5,639 bases of DNA from Bifidobacterium breve (lineage in GTDB: Bacteria; Actinomycetota; Acidimicrobiia; Acidimicrobiales; Ilumatobacteraceae), in assembly GCA_945889575.1 (NCBI GenBank), contig CAMDBY010000118.1, forward strand, positions 1 through 5,639, in the 5' to 3' direction. Below, in pieces: positions 5,143 to 5,639 of this stretch. How positions within the stretch are numbered: position 1 is the stretch's first letter; the number at the start of each line of letters is the position of its first letter. The position numbers were made by a program, and so were the translations under genes. The notes beneath the pieces are model-generated. The model saw only the letters and a program-made list of their open reading frames with translations, did not search any database and was not told the origin of the DNA.

Positions 5143-5639
5143 GTGAGCGACCAGAAAACAGATACTCAAAACGCGTGGCTGTCTCCTGAGGACATCGCAC
5201 AGGTTCGTAATCAGGTTCCCATCATCTATGTCGATGCGGTGCCCGTACGGGTGAACCCAGACGGCGAAGTTACCCATATCGGGATGCTCTTGCGCCAAGC
5301 TGCTGACGGCAGTATCAGCCGTATGGTCGTCTCAGGCCGCGTCATGCTGAACGAGCGCATCCGAGATGCCCTGATGCGCCACCTTGAAAAAGACCTTGGT
5401 CCTTTGGCTCTACCTCGCGTTCCGCCAGAGCCAGCACCATTCACAGTCATTGAGTACTTCCAAGACCCCTCAGTCTCTGGGTTTTATGATCCTCGCCACC
5501 ACGCAGTTAGTTTGGCCTACGTCGTTCCCGTAACAGGCGAGTGCCAACCAAGCCAGCAAGCTCTCGATCTCGCGTGGTTCACTCCGAAAGAAGCAGTGAG
5601 CGACAAAGTCATTCGCGAAATGACAAGCGGTCACGACCG
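5143..5639 (+). CDS. DUF4916 Nudix-like protein (partial, runs off the end)
   Basis: From GTG 5143 the frame is open for 165 codons to the window end without a stop. The sequence (AWLSPEDIAQVR, VDAVPVRV, SGRVMLNERIRDALMRHLEKDLGP, ALPRVP, DPRHHAVSLAYVVPVTGE, ALDLAWFTPKEA) matches my knowledge of the actinobacterial family annotated as DUF4916 or 'NUDIX hydrolase family protein'. The Nudix-box position (residues 65-87) keeps G-x5-E-x7-R and the late Gly. However, the metal-binding REUxEE core reads R-H-L-E-K-D, so catalysis by the standard mechanism is doubtful. The biochemical role is unknown. GTG 5143 is the only usual start between an in-frame TAG (5107-5109) and the conserved WLSPEDI. AGG directly abuts it, so there is no spaced Shine-Dalgarno. 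TAATGT (5130-5135), ending 7 bases before the GTG, could be a -10 for a leaderless message; this is weak evidence. The gene begins 52 bases after the dehydrogenase stop. Confidence 0.82.
   Translation, partial: MSDQKTDTQNAWLSPEDIAQVRNQVPIIYVDAVPVRVNPDGEVTHIGMLLRQAADGSISRMVVSGRVMLNERIRDALMRHLEKDLGPLALPRVPPEPAPFTVIEYFQDPSVSGFYDPRHHAVSLAYVVPVTGECQPSQQALDLAWFTPKEAVSDKVIREMTSGHD

Noticed and set aside
4907..5450. Minus-strand open frames across the dehydrogenase end and the Nudix-like gene
   Set aside because: The + strand frames carry clear family motifs throughout. The reverse translations match nothing I recognise, and I noticed no start signals for them.
1..5639. A novel multi-gene system, mobile element, CRISPR array or RNA gene
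   Set aside because: All long frames belong to known families, and I saw no transposase, terminal repeats, spaced identical repeats or tRNA-like folds. The unusual signals are confined to pstS, its leader and the Nudix-like protein.

Overview
The window reads as actinobacterial chromosome with moderate GC content, by eye roughly half and not the very high GC of Streptomyces. Three things support this. The last gene belongs to the DUF4916/'NUDIX hydrolase family' group that I know from Actinomycetota. The PstA protein is long. The aldehyde dehydrogenase carries the sequence style of actinobacterial GabD-type enzymes. A planktonic low-GC actinobacterial lineage is a reasonable guess, but the sequence alone does not fix the genus.

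Bases 1-3627 hold most of a high-affinity phosphate (Pst) ABC transporter on the + strand. They contain the 3' end of pstC, then pstA (overlapping pstC by ATGA), pstB (one base after the pstA stop) and, after a 125-base regulatory gap, pstS. PstS captures phosphate outside the membrane, PstC and PstA form the membrane channel, and PstB supplies ATP hydrolysis. In the classical E. coli operon pstS comes first; here it lies last. It has its own strong ribosome binding site, a candidate PHO-box-like 11-base repeat and a long stem-loop in its leader. This suggests separate, elevated expression of the binding protein. A GNRA-loop rho-independent terminator at 3655-3686 closes the unit.

Bases 3711-5090 encode a complete NAD(P)-dependent aldehyde dehydrogenase, most like succinate-semialdehyde dehydrogenase (GabD). 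Bases 5143 to the end encode most of a DUF4916 Nudix-like protein that runs off the window. Neither has an obvious Shine-Dalgarno sequence, and neither is clearly linked to phosphate uptake.

No new multi-gene system, mobile element, CRISPR array or RNA gene is visible. The unusual content is concentrated in pstS and its leader. PstS has a lysine- and alanine-rich insertion of about 105 residues just before the phosphate-binding RSDGSGT loop. It has a signal peptide with no lipobox cysteine, and a Glu where E. coli PstS has the phosphate-binding Asp56.
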